From positions 2,108,001-2,172,000 of the forward strand of contig OY752145.1 in the NCBI GenBank assembly GCA_963573315.1: a stretch of DNA of 64,000 bases. The letters run 5' to 3'. The translations under genes and the position numbers were made by a program. The notes under the pieces are model-generated. The model was not told the origin of the DNA and ran no database searches. It saw only the letters and a list, made by a program, of their open reading frames with translations. This DNA comes from Entomortierella parvispora (Eukaryota > Mortierellomycota > Mortierellomycetes > Mortierellales > Mortierellaceae). This document shows, in pieces, positions 12,501 through 24,291 of this stretch. Positions within the stretch are counted from its first letter, which is position 1; each line of letters begins with the position of its first letter.

Positions 12501-15138
12501 ACGTAGTAGATGAGGCAGATGAGGATGATGAGGACGATGTTGACGATGATTTTGAGGTGGAGTGACACCGTAGTCGTTTGGGCAGAGACTTGTGCCAAGA
12601 TACAAATGCATCCAGAATTGCAGTGACCATGTAAAGATCGCGTGGCAACATGGGGAGTCTAATCTTCGTGATACTCTGAAGGATCTTGAGAAGAGTGCAC
12701 AGATAATAGTACATCTGGTCTAATGCACTCGTCTTCGAGGTGGGCGTCTCCTCTGGGCGGACATCAAGAGCCGCGCTTTTCAAGTCTTTGAGGGGCTATA
12801 GTCCAGGTGAAGAATACGGCAAGGTGTTAGACAAAATGTAAAGGACTAACCTGGTTATAAAGTGGTGCCGGAGCCCACATATCTAAAAGCGATGCACCTA
12901 CATCGATTTTAACTGTTTGCAAAGTCGTTAAATGCACCAGTACTTCCATCCAGACGACCCCTCGCCAAGTATTACGGAGTAGTTTGTTTGCTGTAGACAA
13001 TCGTCCTTGAGTTGCCAGCTTTTGGACTTGTTCCGCTAGGTTGATCTTTTTTGCAATCTCTAAAGTCAAGAACTGAGCTTTGGTGCCCTCCTCTGTCTGA
13101 CTCGCCACAATAAAGAACGGCATCATTATGAGATAGGTCTGAATAGTGAGAAGATTCTGCGGAAGTTGGTCCTTAATGGCCCAAGCCCGCCGATAGAATT
13201 CGTATACAAGATCATCCAGATGTCCAGTACCAGCTGCATTGCTCAAAAACAATGCCCCGATGGTGCACATTGAGTAAACAATCAATGCCTCCTCGGGTTC
13301 CATAGGTCGGTCCAGCCGACTCCAGAAATGTGGATGTCGCTCATCCACGAAGCGGTGGACAGGATGCATGTAACGGATGTAGAGTTCTACGAGATGCCGC
13401 ATTTTCTCCGAGCTCGGGTGGGGTTCTTCTGATCGGGGGGGGCCTCTGTAGGCATATAGAGCGGGGTCTGTTGCTTCGATCATGGAGTGAAGAATTGTAT
13501 TGGGTATTCCAGACAGAGACTGAGCATATGCCAGCGTACTCGGAGAGAAAGTGCGGGACGACAGCGAAGTCACAATGGCGGGAGCATTGATGAAAGGGGG
13601 CTCGACGTCAGGACCTTTATCACGATGGGAACGTTTGCGCGAGACACCATCCGGACTTTTCTTCTTCTCTACGGACAGTGCAGACCAACAGAGAAGGGTA
13701 TTAGTGATGGATATGCAGACTCGTCCATGTCAGGAAGAATAACAAACAATTTTCCTCCCATGAGCACTGTGCAGGTTGAGCTGCTCTTCCTTTCCTTCCA
13801 TCCCGTTCTCCTTCTCGTGTTTCGTTCAATTCCAAGGGCACGAAATAAAAAAGGGGGGTCATGTCCAAACGCCCCACCACTATTGGCTCAACAAACGACA
13901 TGCAACGACAAACAACAAAGAAACACAGCGCTTTTCGTGAGGACAGAACGGAATCCGAGGAGGGTGGAAAATGAAGCAGGAGAAGGTGAAAACAGGTTGA
14001 ATGGCAGGCAGTGTGTGTTTGTGTGAACGTGTTTACGCGTGTGTGTGTTGGTGGAAGTATTTTGGTGGATGTGGAGTTGTGCACAGACACCAATCTGGCA
14101 GGGCGGCTCCACGAATTGCTCAGAGGGCTTTGGGCTTTTGAACGTTGACAGCATTGTTATGCAGTGTTGATCGTGCCATACATACATACGGTGGCGGGTG
14201 CGCAAAAATATATATATATAAGAAGAAGAAAAAAGGTAACAATCGTGCAACAGCAAGTGCCGGAAGTACACGAGAACAAAAGGGGACATCAAAGAGCGGT
14301 TGAACAAAGAAATGATCCTTGCGTTGTCGGACAAGGATTAGATTTTGTTGCATCTCGCAAGGACTGGAGTTTGCATCCGCGGTGCGTGCTGAGAAGAGGA
14401 AGCTCAACCGCAGCTTTCCCAACCAACCAAGAACAGGTCGATAGAGGATGCGTCGATAGAGGATGCGTCGATAGAGGATGTGCGCGGTAAACAAACAACA
14501 AAGAGGGCCCAACACAGGCACAGGAGCATAGGAGGGACACCCTTGCTCATGACCCGAGAGCGAAGGAAGATTTGCCAGAAAAGGAGTGCACGGAAAAGGA
14601 GGGAGGGGAGGAGCATCTAGGCTCGAGTCGAATTACCCCAATCCTGCGAGGAGCAGCGCTGTGCTGTGCTGCTGCACTGAGAGTTTACAGTGATCCGCGG
14701 TGCATATTCCATGGGAGCGGGAGATAGGGAAACAAACCGCATGCTGCACTTACTGGAGGATTGCAACCTGGGCGGGCCTGTGGCAGACGGAGGACTGGAC
14801 TGGGTTGCTGCCGGGAGCATTGCCGAGGCCGAAGGATCAACAGCTCTGGAGGGTGGTATTGACACTGACAAGGTCGAAGGCTGTTGGGCAGTGTCTGAGG
14901 GTATTGCTGTCGCTAGAGAGGAAGGGTCCGACGGTGCGGTGAGGGTGGACGGGTTGGTGGTCGCGGCGGCGAGGCGATGGGCTGCTTGATTGGGGAGGAC
15001 AATGTACTGGCACTGGAGACCAAAGGCACGACATCGCGCGCATGGCTCGAGTCCATTGCACTTTATCTTTTGGGTGCGGCAGTTGGAGCAACCCTTGTAG
15101 ATCTTTAGCAGGTTGGAAGGAGGGATTGGCTCAAACAT
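9534..15138 (-). CDS. Zn2Cys6 fungal transcription factor
   Basis: Nuclear zinc-cluster regulator. Exons in gene order: 14754-15138, 12851-13668, 11925-12795, 9534-11836; 4377 nt, 1458 aa, in phase. The cluster sits at the extreme N-terminus: C17, C20, C27, C33, C36, C43 (C-x2-C-x6-C-x5-C-x2-C-x6-C), followed after a Ser/Pro linker by KKKKSP and basic residues. Exon 2 carries the start of the fungal middle homology region (HPVHRFVDERHPHFW). Exon 3 continues it, interrupted by a Ser/Thr-rich low-complexity stretch (12430-12560). Exon 4 (767 aa) is disordered, rich in Ser, Pro, His and Gln, with a poly-Gln tract near 9880, and probably acts in activation. The chosen start lies 16 residues before the first Cys; a longer upstream frame crosses A31 and is unlikely. 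Intron 1 is exceptionally long (1085 nt). Targets unknown. Confidence 0.88.
14430..14483. repeat. 15-bp tandem repeat in intron 1 of the Zn2Cys6 gene
   Basis: Three consecutive copies of GTCGATAGAGGATGC (the last diverging at its end) lie inside the long first intron. No function is evident. Confidence 0.8.
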
Positions 15139-15221
15139 TCGCAGATCGGGAGCATGGCGGGACCTGGGGGAATGAATGAATGAATGAATGTTGCCCGAGG
15201 GAGGGGATGTGAGGGTGGATT

Positions 15222-15255
<34 letters not shown>

Positions 15256-17244
15256 AAAGAAAGCGCACGGAAGAGAGGAGAAGCAGAGAAGCAGAGGAGA
15301 GGAGGAGAAGAAGAAGAAGAAGAAGAAGGGAGGAGAAGGAGATGAGACGAGATGAGTCAAGGTGGCCTGGATGGAAAGAGAGTCTTCGCATTCAGTCTGC
15401 GAAAGAGAGAGGAGGAGATTGGCAGAGAAGCAAGCGAGGAAAAGAGACGAGGAGGTTGTGCTCAGCGCTGTTCTCCTCAGCGCTGTTCTGCTCCGCTCTG
15501 TTCTGTTCTGTTCTGTTCTGTCGCGTGTTGCTTTGCCCCTTTGCTTTGCTGCTGGCCCCTCTCTTGTTCCTGTTCCTGTTCCTCTGCTCTTTGGCTCTTT
15601 GGCTCTTTCGCTCTCTTGTTCCTCGCCGATCATTTCCATTCTGAAGATGAACCCCTCAATCTCACTTTGATGTACCTCAATGTCCTTCCATGCCCTTTTT
15701 TCAACGCACCTCCCTCCATCGGGGATTAACGCCCAGAGCCAGGTCAGCCCAATTCAAGGGCGAGTGAGCGGAGGAAAGAAAAAAAAAAAAAAAAAAACGA
15801 GGGAAAAAAAACCCGATAACGAAACCCAAAAAGACGAGGGAAAAAGAACAGCGACTCTGCTCTGCTCTGCTCTGCTCTGCTCTGCTCTCACTGAACGGCA
15901 ACAGGCGCAGGGCAAGGTCAAACCTCCAGCAGGCAGGGCAGGCATCTCACCCGTACGTCTCCACATGCATCAACCCCATATCCAAATGATGACCAACAAA
16001 CCCCTCTTCTCCCCACCGAAAGAGCATGTGCGACAGTACAGTGCATGTATTGTACAGTACAGTGCTGTCTGTGAGTGAGTGCAAAAAAAGAATAGAAGGA
16101 TAAATTCACAAACCTGTCCCTGTCTCTACCAGGCGGCGATGGCCCTGGACTCCTGCCTTGGTGCGCGGGGTGTGTGCTTGCAGCTGTCTGCACACGGCCA
16201 CGACTGTGACCAGTGGACAGCAACCTCGGGTCCAAGACCCGATCAAAGTTCAGTATGCCAGCCAGAGCTGTGTTGCTGCTTGACTCTGTGGTCTGATCCG
16301 TGTTCCTTCCCCTTTCTCTGTTCCTGTACCTGTCACTGTCATTGTCGTTATCACTCATGATGAGTAGTTTTTCGCTCTTGTGAAACAGGCGCGTGAATTC
16401 TTGGTCGAACGGCAAAAGGTGCTTCCCAGGAACTCTAGGATAAGAACCAAAGTATTTGGATCACAAAGAACGTCAATGTAAGACAGCGAACCAAAAAGAA
16501 TAAAAAAAAAAAAAAAGGAGGAAGAAACAGTCTGTCAGGGAAAGGGGTTGTGTGAGGTTGTACGTCGTCTTTCTCTGGCGTAGAGAAGTATTAATTTAAG
16601 CGGGGGTGTGGTGTTTCGTGAGAGGGTGTATGTAATGAAGACTTTGTTGATTACATGAGAATGGGAGAGCAGATGACGCTTTGTAGTGGATTAATCATCC
16701 CCAAGGAAATGCACCATGTCCATTTGCACCATGGCCTTGCATGTTACCAAAAAGAATGAGCGTCGTACTGTTGATATTCGCTCTTCAATTGCTCGCGCAA
16801 GATATAGAGTCCCGGGAATGTTATGTCTTTCCTGAGAGAGTATCAAAGGCAAAGGTGATGGATTTTTGGCGAGAATAAAGAAAAAGGGAAGGCTGACTGC
16901 AAGTGTTGTTTTAACAAGGGGTAGTGAGAAAACAGTGAAGATAGTGATAGGAGCAGAAAGACATAGACTGGTAGAAACACCTAGTGCGTGTACTGTCCGC
17001 TGTGGACCTTGGGCCATGCTCAGACAAGCCTCTGGCCCGGCGTGCTTTCTTTGTTTACATTTTGTAAAAATAAAAAAAAAAGAGTTCACCCGCGTGTCTC
17101 TCTCTCTCTTTGCTCGGAACGAAGTCAGAATGACCATGTCCCAAAACTTTTCAAAGAGGAAAAGAGAGCAGAAAAAAATTTGAGCATTGCCTCCAATGCT
17201 TATATAGTAGTCACGTGATCACAAATACATTTTCAGTCTTTATT
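15139..17244. promoter_or_regulatory. Upstream region of the Zn2Cys6 gene; low complexity
   Basis: Two kilobases with no strong gene. Contents: A31 (15223-15253), a GA-rich stretch 15255-15340 (CT-rich on the gene's sense strand), tandem CTGTT units (about 15495-15530), tandem CTCTG units (about 15855-15888), and TCACGTGATCAC near 17211. One weak open frame is listed separately. Confidence 0.45.
15918..16415 (-). CDS. Uncertain open reading frame, possible exon
   Basis: A 165-codon frame whose first 100 residues are rich in Asp, Arg and Ser (MSDNDNDSDRYRNRERGR from an internal ATG at 16358). The frame also stays open upstream from a possible acceptor at about 16438 (product reading VPGKHLLPFDQEF). 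A possible donor after GACAGGGACAG would end the exon near 16120. No domain is recognised and no partner exon was found. It may be an exon of an unrecognised gene or chance. Confidence 0.2.
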   Translation of the reverse strand: MPFDQEFTRLFHKSEKLLIMSDNDNDSDRYRNRERGRNTDQTTESSSNTALAGILNFDRVLDPRLLSTGHSRGRVQTAASTHPAHQGRSPGPSPPGRDRDRFVNLSFYSFFALTHRQHCTVQYMHCTVAHALSVGRRGVCWSSFGYGVDACGDVRVRCLPCLLEV

Positions 17245-18108
17245 TTAGTAGGGCTGGTGTCTTGTACTACCGCCTGTTGTTCGGCCTCCGCGCGCAGGTC
17301 CTGAATTTCGAGCGGTAGAGGAAGAAGGCGAGCTGGATATGCCTGTCCCGGAAGCAACAGTCCTGGGTTTAAGAGGTAAAGATGAATGAATAGGCAGTAC
17401 TGGTGTTGTCGGCGCGGGGGGAGCGGACATCTCGGCGAGCTTTCGCTCCATGGCTCGGATCTTTTCGTTTATTGAAGCGTTCTTGAGTGCACCTGATTTC
17501 AGTAAGGAAAAGGCCGTCGGTTTATTCGCATCAAGCAACCGTTTTCGTCCAAGGTGCTCCGAGTCCGTAGAGGGCGGTGCCTAAAAGAAACGAAGACATT
17601 AGTTAAAAAAGCCTCCTACTTGTGGTTAGAGAATAGAACTGATCACCTACCACATTAGCGAGAGAAACGCTTAGAGGTCGCGATTTGATAACCTTTCGAT
17701 TCATAGCTTTGGTTGCATCAGTCGCCTGAGAAGCTTTTTCAAACTCAAGGAAGCAATATCCTCGAGGAGTTCCTTTCTTAGGACCACTCCAATGGAACAT
17801 AAAATCCAGCTTGGTAATCTTGCCATATGGCGAAAATAGTTTTAGAATCATATATCTAGAGGATGAAGAGAGATGAACAAACAGAGTATCAGTAATAGTG
17901 TGTGAAGGAGACAGCTTGTCGCAATAACAAGGGTATTGAAACGTTACTCGTCAATTGCTGGGTCAAGATTGCCAACATATATCCGCTTGTCATCAATGGA
18001 CACGGATTTGTTAGGAGCGCCATTCGTGGACGATTGCTGTAACATCCTCGAAGATGAATGTGACAATGGGTTTTTTGTTATTGAAGCAGAATTCGAGGAG
18101 GAGCTCAT
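17245..18108 (-). CDS. RBM18: RBM18-like single-RRM RNA-binding protein
   Basis: Three exons, 17948-18108, 17651-17855 and 17245-17580, give 702 nt (233 aa) in phase. One RRM spans about 38-120: RNP2 is RIYVGNLDP and RNP1 lies in RGYCFLEF, with FDFLFH-like residues (LDFMFHWSG) typical of RBM18 rather than generic RRMs. The C-terminus is Ser/Thr/Pro rich with a terminal Arg-Gly-rich tail. RBM18 is conserved but its RNA target is poorly known. The start codon follows a short leader, only 118 bp from the stop of the next gene (deoxyhypusine synthase), so both may lie close in tandem with overlapping UTRs. Confidence 0.85.
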
Positions 18109-18226
18109 GATGGATGGTGCAGTGCTGTAGTTGAGAAATGCAGGAAAGGGACATCAAGTTACGCTGAGATTGGACAATGTTGATCCTTCACAAAGCCACC
18201 CTTTGCAGTGTGTGCCACGGCCACTT

Positions 18227-19530
18227 TTAATATTGAATGTCTTTAGCAAACGTCTGTGAAACAATAAGAGGGAATGCAATTGTGGCATCTGCGTAAACTT
18301 TCACCGACTTTGCATCTAGCCGGATTTTCCCCCATGAGACAGCTTCATCAGGACGGGCTCCTGCATCACTGCCATCAAACTCCTGGCCAGTATTGATAAA
18401 AACGGCGTAGTCAGCTCCATTTCGCTATTGTGATGAAAAAAGGTCTATCTTTTAGTATACCTGTCAATCTGCGTGAAAAAAAAAAAAAAAAAAAAAAAAG
18501 AGAGGCTTGGCTCGGCTTACCATGAGGTTGGCATTGCAAATATGGTGCTTTACAACTCCTCCTCCAAGAATGATGACACCTGTCTTCTTTGCAAAAACCG
18601 CCTGGTTGTTCATGGCACGAATGTCTGAAACAATATCGATTATCAGGCCTGGACTCTTGTACGAGTGGAAATAAATCATATCGCCCAAGGATCCATCAGT
18701 CAACGCGGGACAAAAGACAGGAATGTCATTCTAGATAGAGACATCGGAATGGTATTTGGTGAGTGATTCCCAGCTTACACTAGAGACCCAAGGAGTTCTG
18801 CATGTCTCTCTCGACTATTCACCTTATACGCCCAGTAATAGATCGACTCCTCGTGGCCAATTTCCTTTCCTAACCGCCGGATGACCTTGCTAGGTGTCCA
18901 ATGCTCTTTGATTGCCTCATCCTTTTGCTCCTCCAACATTTTATCCAAAATTGGCACGACCCAGTCCTCAAACTTGCAATAGTTATCGTTAGGGACTAGC
19001 AAGTTTCCGATTCGGTTCAGCCCCTGTTTCCGAAGCTTGGCACCTTCAAGAGAAAATTCTCCCAGGAAAGTCGGTGCAAGGCATTTGATAAAATCCTCTT
19101 CAATTCCTCCTGCTGAAGAGACCAGACAGTCGACTAGGCGATGCTGGACCAAGAAACGAATGATCTCTCTTACGCCTGAGGATACAAGGTTGGAGGTGTA
19201 GCCCAGAAAAATCTTGCACTTGACCGACTTTCTGTATTCCGGGTCCAGCAGCTCAGGATCAATGGCCGCCTTCTCCTCAGGGGTATTGAAGGTGGGGAGT
19301 GGATCGTCTGAGAGGCGCCACCTGCGCATTTCATTGATGATCTCGATTGCCTTCCCGATCGCAGAGGCTTGGAAACCAGAGGTAATAAATGTCGAGAGTA
19401 GGCCATCTAAAGAGAGGGTGTGGTTGAAATCTGGGCCCTTGATCACAACCGAGTCCTCTGGCATCTGTGTGGAGGCCACAAAGACCGCCTCCTGTGTCGA
19501 GCTTGGCAGTGAATCCTGGAGTCCCGACAT
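18227..19530 (-). CDS. DYS1: Deoxyhypusine synthase
   Basis: Transfers the aminobutyl group of spermidine to one lysine of eIF5A, the first step of hypusine formation, in the cytosol and NAD-dependent. Three exons (18823-19530, 18521-18730, 18227-18424) give 1116 nt, 371 aa, close to the human enzyme (369). Visible landmarks are the NAD-site [12 protein letters not shown] segment, the [10 protein letters not shown] block, the active-site lysine in GGGVVKHH (about K297), and the C-terminal block [18 protein letters not shown]. The start at 19530 (MSGLQDSL) was chosen over an upstream frame lacking similarity. Intron 2 carries T24 on the sense strand. It shares a 274-bp 5' region with the divergent splicing-factor gene. 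Confidence 0.96.
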
Positions 19531-19804
19531 TGTGCAAGGAAGTGAAGTGAATGTCGGCTGGTCAAAATAAAGGAACACCGAGCACCGTTTCAGTGTGCTT
19601 TTGAATTCACGTGATCACTGCCCACTCCGCCCAAAGCAAAGCATGAACAAATTGCATCTTGCAAATCTAATTTTCTTCTTCCACGACATTCGCGCGCCTC
19701 CGCAGAATCTGCTTTTTGGTATAGTGCCAAAAGGGGCTCAGGCAAAGAAGTGCCTCTTTGCAAAACATGCCCTGACAAACTTCTGTTCTCAGAAATATCT
19801 AGAA
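19531..19804. promoter_or_regulatory. Bidirectional promoter DYS1 / CUS2-like, with E-box
   Basis: A 274-bp divergent intergenic region. It contains TCACGTGATCAC near 19611, a CACGTG core as bound by bHLH factors such as Cbf1. The same 12-mer occurs near 17211. Factor identity is inference. Confidence 0.5.
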
Positions 19805-21692
19805 ATGTCTAATCAAGGGCAGCTGTCTGAAAAGGGCGCAGGGTCCGGGGTGCCTCAAGTTGAGCAACAGAATATGCGTTTCATCGAGGAGTCAGGTCGC
19901 TGGACATACACTGATGCCGAAGGCATCTCGTTCGAATATGATGAGAACCTGAAAGCTTGGTTCCCAATGGTACCTCAAAAAATGCCTTATATCATTTTGT
20001 TGTTAAAATGACATCTCTAAGCTGAGGGCGGGATCGACGAAAGTAAAGTATCCGATTATATTACACTGTGCGTGCTAACGACCGTGTTTTTCTTTGGTAT
20101 GTACTGGTTTAGTTCAACGAACAACTCATTCAAGCCCAGCAATCAGCCTACGGAGAGACCATTCCTGAGAATATGGTAAGCTGGCCATGCCTGTTGTTAT
20201 GTGATCCATATTTTGGCAAGGCTAACCAATTGCTGTTGACCATTATCTACAGGAATCTGTATATGCAGAAAATGAGAGGCGGCGCAAGCGCCAGAGTGAA
20301 GATGACCACACTTCCAACTCTTACAACGAACAGGCCACAAGGGATGCCACCTTAGATGGCGAGTTTGATGAGTTTCAGGAGAGTTTGGGAGCATTTACTG
20401 GAAAAGACTCAAGCAACAAGAAATATCAAATCAAAAAACCGAAGCACAGCGCGAACAAGACAGAACGGAAGCCCAAGCCTATCTCGTCCGTGTTTGTAAC
20501 TGGACTGCCCCTGGACACAGATATGGAAGAGGTTATGGAAGTCTTCAAGAAGGGAGGCGTCTTCATGGAGGACGAGAATGGTAAGAGCCCGTGCACAATG
20601 AAAAACAGCAGTCATCGGCAAAAGCACCTCATTCTTGTCTACTTGGTTCGGCTTTACAGAGAATCCAAGGATCAAATTATACACTGACAAGGAGGGTCGA
20701 AAAAACGGCGAGGCATTGGTAACTTATTTGAGACACGAGTCTGTACCACTGGCGGTCGACCTCTTGGATGATACAGAATACAGACCAGGGGTAGAGAAAG
20801 GACGTATCCGAGTTCAGCAGGTACAGTCAGTGGGAGGATATCCTAGCCGAGGAATAAGGAGAAGACCACATTATGAAAATACTCACTGAACAACATTTTT
20901 TTTATTTCAAATAGGCTCAATTCAAAGAGAAGGAGAAGCCAGCATCTGCAGCGCCTACAGGAGGACTAACAGAGGAACGAAAAAAGAAGGTTCAAAAGAA
21001 GTACCAGAAGCTAGAGAAGTAGGCCATTTACTTTTCTTTTTTTTTTTTTTTTTTTTTTTTTTTGAAAGTGGTGTAAATTTTCTCTTTTCATCCAAGTGGG
21101 TCATTGTTCCTAACAGGAATTCTAATAGTAACTTTCCTTGCACTTTTACACTTGTAGGAAATTGGATTGGTTTGAGGACGATGAAAACCTAGCGAAGGCA
21201 GACAAGTGGAACAAGGTGTGCATTTTGAAGCACATGTTTACTATCCAAGAATTAGAAGCCGACCCCACTTTGCTTTTGGATTTGAAGGAGGATATAAGAG
21301 AAGAGTGCGAGAAGGTTGGAGAGGTTACCAACGTGATCATCTATGACCGTCATCCTGAAGGAGTGGTCTCTGTCCGATACAAGGACAAGGAATCGGCAGA
21401 ACTCTGTGTCAAGTTGATGTCTGGTCGGTACTTTGCAGGGCAGAAGGTCGAAGCCGAGATTTATGATGGCCACACAAAGTATGAGACTACAAAGACCAAG
21501 GAAGAACTGGAGGAGGAAGAGAAACAGCGCCTAGAACGGTACGCGAAATGGCTCGAATCGGAAGAAGAAAAGGCCAAGCAGACCGAACAACTGGAGAAAC
21601 AGCATGACGAACACAAGGATTTGACCAATTCTGAAAATGCCTCGACACACTCTGAACGTGCCACGACCTCAACAGAGCCACATTCGCCATAG
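19805..21692 (+). CDS. CUS2: CUS2/HTATSF1-like U2 snRNP-associated splicing factor
   Basis: Six exons: 19805-19969, 20113-20175, 20253-20580, 20660-20820, 20915-21018, 21158-21692; 1356 nt, 451 aa, in phase. Early residues GRWTYTDAEGISFEYDE and a second half FNEQLIQAQQSAYGE match the family's N-terminal motif. RRM1 starts at SVFVTGLPLDTDMEEV. A linker is followed by a UHM-type RRM2 (LDLKEDIREECEKVGEVTNV ... GRYFAGQKVEAEIYDG), the domain that binds ULM peptides of SF3b1. The C-terminus is a Glu/Lys coiled region. The family helps U2 snRNA folding and prespliceosome assembly in the nucleus. The start at MSNQGQ is preferred to an ATG 162 nt upstream because upstream residues show no similarity. 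Intron 5 carries T27. Confidence 0.92.
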
Positions 21693-21893
21693 ACAGTTCT
21701 GCTCCGTGATCAGTACTACAACTGAGCTTTTACTTCTGAAGATCATTGGTCATTTTTTACAAGGGTTTGAGATGATGCTGGGTAATGGATGGGGTCGAAT
21801 TTGCGGATAAAAATACAGCTATTAGTACTTGTGAGTGGCGTTGAAATAAGAGGTGATGAGGGTAACCCAAGAAAAGAAAATGGAGGAAACATG
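21693..21893. other. Convergent 3' spacer
   Basis: 201 bp between convergent stop codons. AT-rich, with no gene or clear poly(A) signal that could be assigned. Confidence 0.5.
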
Positions 21894-23900
21894 CTATGCG
21901 CCAACACCAACGCTAGAAGTAGGGGACCAAGAGCCAGAGGCGCTGCCTATGAGAGGCTCTTGAGTTCCAAATTGAGCAGTCATGAGGTGGTGTGGGTGCT
22001 CATAGCCACCATAGACGGCCTGACAGCCGAATGTGAAACGCTCGTTGTAGAAGTGAACCATGGCCATATAGTGGTAATAGATCCCAGCAACGACGGCAAC
22101 ATGCCAAACCTGATGCGAGTGACCCCAACGATCAAAGAGACCGGGGAACTGCTTCTCCGGGAAACGATGACCATAGAACAAAAGGCCTGTCAAATAGGCC
22201 ATCCCGGATTTGAAAAATGGCGAAATGAAGTTCCAGGTGTTGAAAAAGCCCTTCGTGTAGGCGACATAGGTAAGAGGCACGATTCCGGAGCAGGCCATCC
22301 CGAGGAAGATAAAGATTCGAAAGTAACGGAACGAAGGCAGATCAAAGAATGGGTAGAGGGGCAGAATGCACCCAACCACGCCCATCCCCAGGGAAAAGGC
22401 CAGGAAGATCCATCGTTCTGCATCGCAAAAGAATCCGTAGTGCAGGGTGGCCATAACTGAGGCTGTGATAAGGACACCGATGCCAATATAGTCCAACGTT
22501 GCCGCGCAGCGCATCACCGGCAGTCTCGAGTGGCAGAGAAACGTATGGTATAGAGTCGAGCAGATCAGGCATTTGGAAGCGGCCAGGAAGAAGAACAAGA
22601 ATACGGCATGATCCCAGACTGTGCCGTGCTGCAAAAATGTAGTATGGATGTACAGCCCCAAGCCTACAAGTCCAATGAGCCCCAGCATGTGGGTCCAGAT
22701 ATTGCAGGTTTCGTTGTGGATTTTAAAAATACTCCAGAGACACTGTCGCTTCGATGACAGAAATCGGTACCTGGAAAAAATTGAACATGGGCAAAAGTTA
22801 GCACGGATGTGGGCGCGAGGATAATGATACGTTGCTGTCGTAAGAATGCGCCTCGTCCAGGTGGGCTTAGTCGTCCGCGCCTTCCCCTTCCTCACCCTCC
22901 TGCAAACATGACCACACTATGCTCACCCGTAGAGAAAGAGAACGAAAGTGGCCGCAATTGGATCATGTCGCCTCTCCCCGCTATCTCTTGTTTGCACCCC
23001 ACTTTCCACTCCGATGATGACTGCAAAAAATAAAAAAATAAAAAACAGGTGGGGCATTAAGGTTCCACAATGTGTTTGAAAATGAAGAACATTTAAAAAC
23101 ACCAGAGAACAAAACAAAAGAGAAGCTGGGAAGCCAAAGAAAGAACGGAACAAAGGGTGGGAGCGAACATGGAATTGGGCAAATCCGGGGACAGCAAAGA
23201 GAGGATGGACAAGAGGGGGGAGGGGAGAGGGGGGCAAGAGGGACAAATGCCTTTTCGCCTGATTCCGGTCTGCACAGACACTCTCCAACTGTCACTTCAA
23301 CGGACGAGAAGCTTGGCCAACACTGCTCATATGCAGTCATTATTTTGCAAGAGGACAATCATTTGCATGGGAGAAAACGTACCCTGTCAGGATATATGGG
23401 TTGCTCTGCCACTCTTTCGGCAGCTCCTCGAATCGGAGCAACCTTTTGGCCCCCTCGAATGCTGCCTTGGATGCATCCCACGTCCCGCTCATCTGGCTCT
23501 CTACCACCCGCATCGTCTCTTCCGCCGAGGCCTTTGTTGACCGCCAGGTCGCCGCCACGGACTCGTTCGTTTTCGAAAAGTGTCCGCCGAGGGTGTCCTG
23601 CATGTCTTGAAGAAGGTCGGACTCCACCTCGATAAATGCATCTGTCTCCAGAGTGCTGTTTGAGATGCGGCCAGAGCTCATTGAGGAAGACAGGGATGAT
23701 GTTGAGGTCCTTGGTGAGCTCAAAGGAGCAGTGCTGTAGTGGAGGTTGGGGATAGAGCTGTTTGATGCAAGAGATGATGATGAGGCTGTTGCTGAGGATG
23801 CGTCAGGCCCTTCGATTGAGGCAGCCACGGGTTTCGGTGATGGAGAGACGGAGGGCGAAGGAGAGGCCCTAGCATGCCTCTGGCGAAGAGTCGGGGCCAT
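21894..23900 (-). CDS. Adiponectin-receptor/hemolysin III (PAQR, Izh-like) membrane protein
   Basis: Two exons (23383-23900 and 21894-22770; 1395 nt, 464 aa). Exon 1 encodes a cytosolic Ser-rich N-terminus, then a helical segment (about 110-165) and the family entry motif LPKEWQSNPYILTGYR, cut by the intron. Exon 2 encodes the seven-helix core. The family's zinc-site residues are present: NETCNIWTH (about 191-199), STLYH (about 243-247) and HSHQVWH (about 389-395). Yeast Izh proteins affect zinc and sterol/sphingolipid balance, and AdipoRs have ceramidase activity; the role here is inferred. The N-terminus is longer than usual for yeast Izh. The start at 23900 gives MAPTLRQRH. Intron 612 nt. 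Confidence 0.93.
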
Positions 23901-24255
23901 CTGACGACGAAATGACGTGAGAAGAAGAAGGGCAACGAGGGAGGAAGGAAAGAGGGGGGAGTGGCTCGATGTGCGGTGGGAGAAGGAAGAGGAGGGAGGA
24001 GGAGGAGGAGGAGGGAAGAGGAGGAAGAGGAGGAAGAGGAAGAAGAGGAGGAAGAGGAAGAGAGAGAGGGGGGGAGAGAGAGGGCAGGCAGGGTACAGCA
24101 AGAAAGAAAGAGACCATTGGGTGTTTCAGCAAGCAGCAATTCACTCTCAGACACACCAAAGAAAGAACGCCAGGCACACGGCCGTGGCAGCACGCAATGA
24201 ATGCACGCGCACGCAGGATGACTGGCCGACAGACGGACGCTGTTCCTTGGCACCC

Positions 24256-24291
<36 letters not shown>

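Noticed and set aside
14289..14616. Several overlapping frames in the long intron of the Zn2Cys6 gene
   Set aside because: All arise from short tandem repeats; none has similarity or splice support.
16691..17137. Minus-strand 148-codon frame
   Set aside because: No recognisable domain and low-complexity content; no linked exons.
18775..18822. Extension of deoxyhypusine synthase exon 1 to the ORF stop ([14 protein letters not shown])
   Set aside because: Family alignment from memory joins YWAYK directly to [10 protein letters not shown], and a GTGAAT donor sits exactly there.
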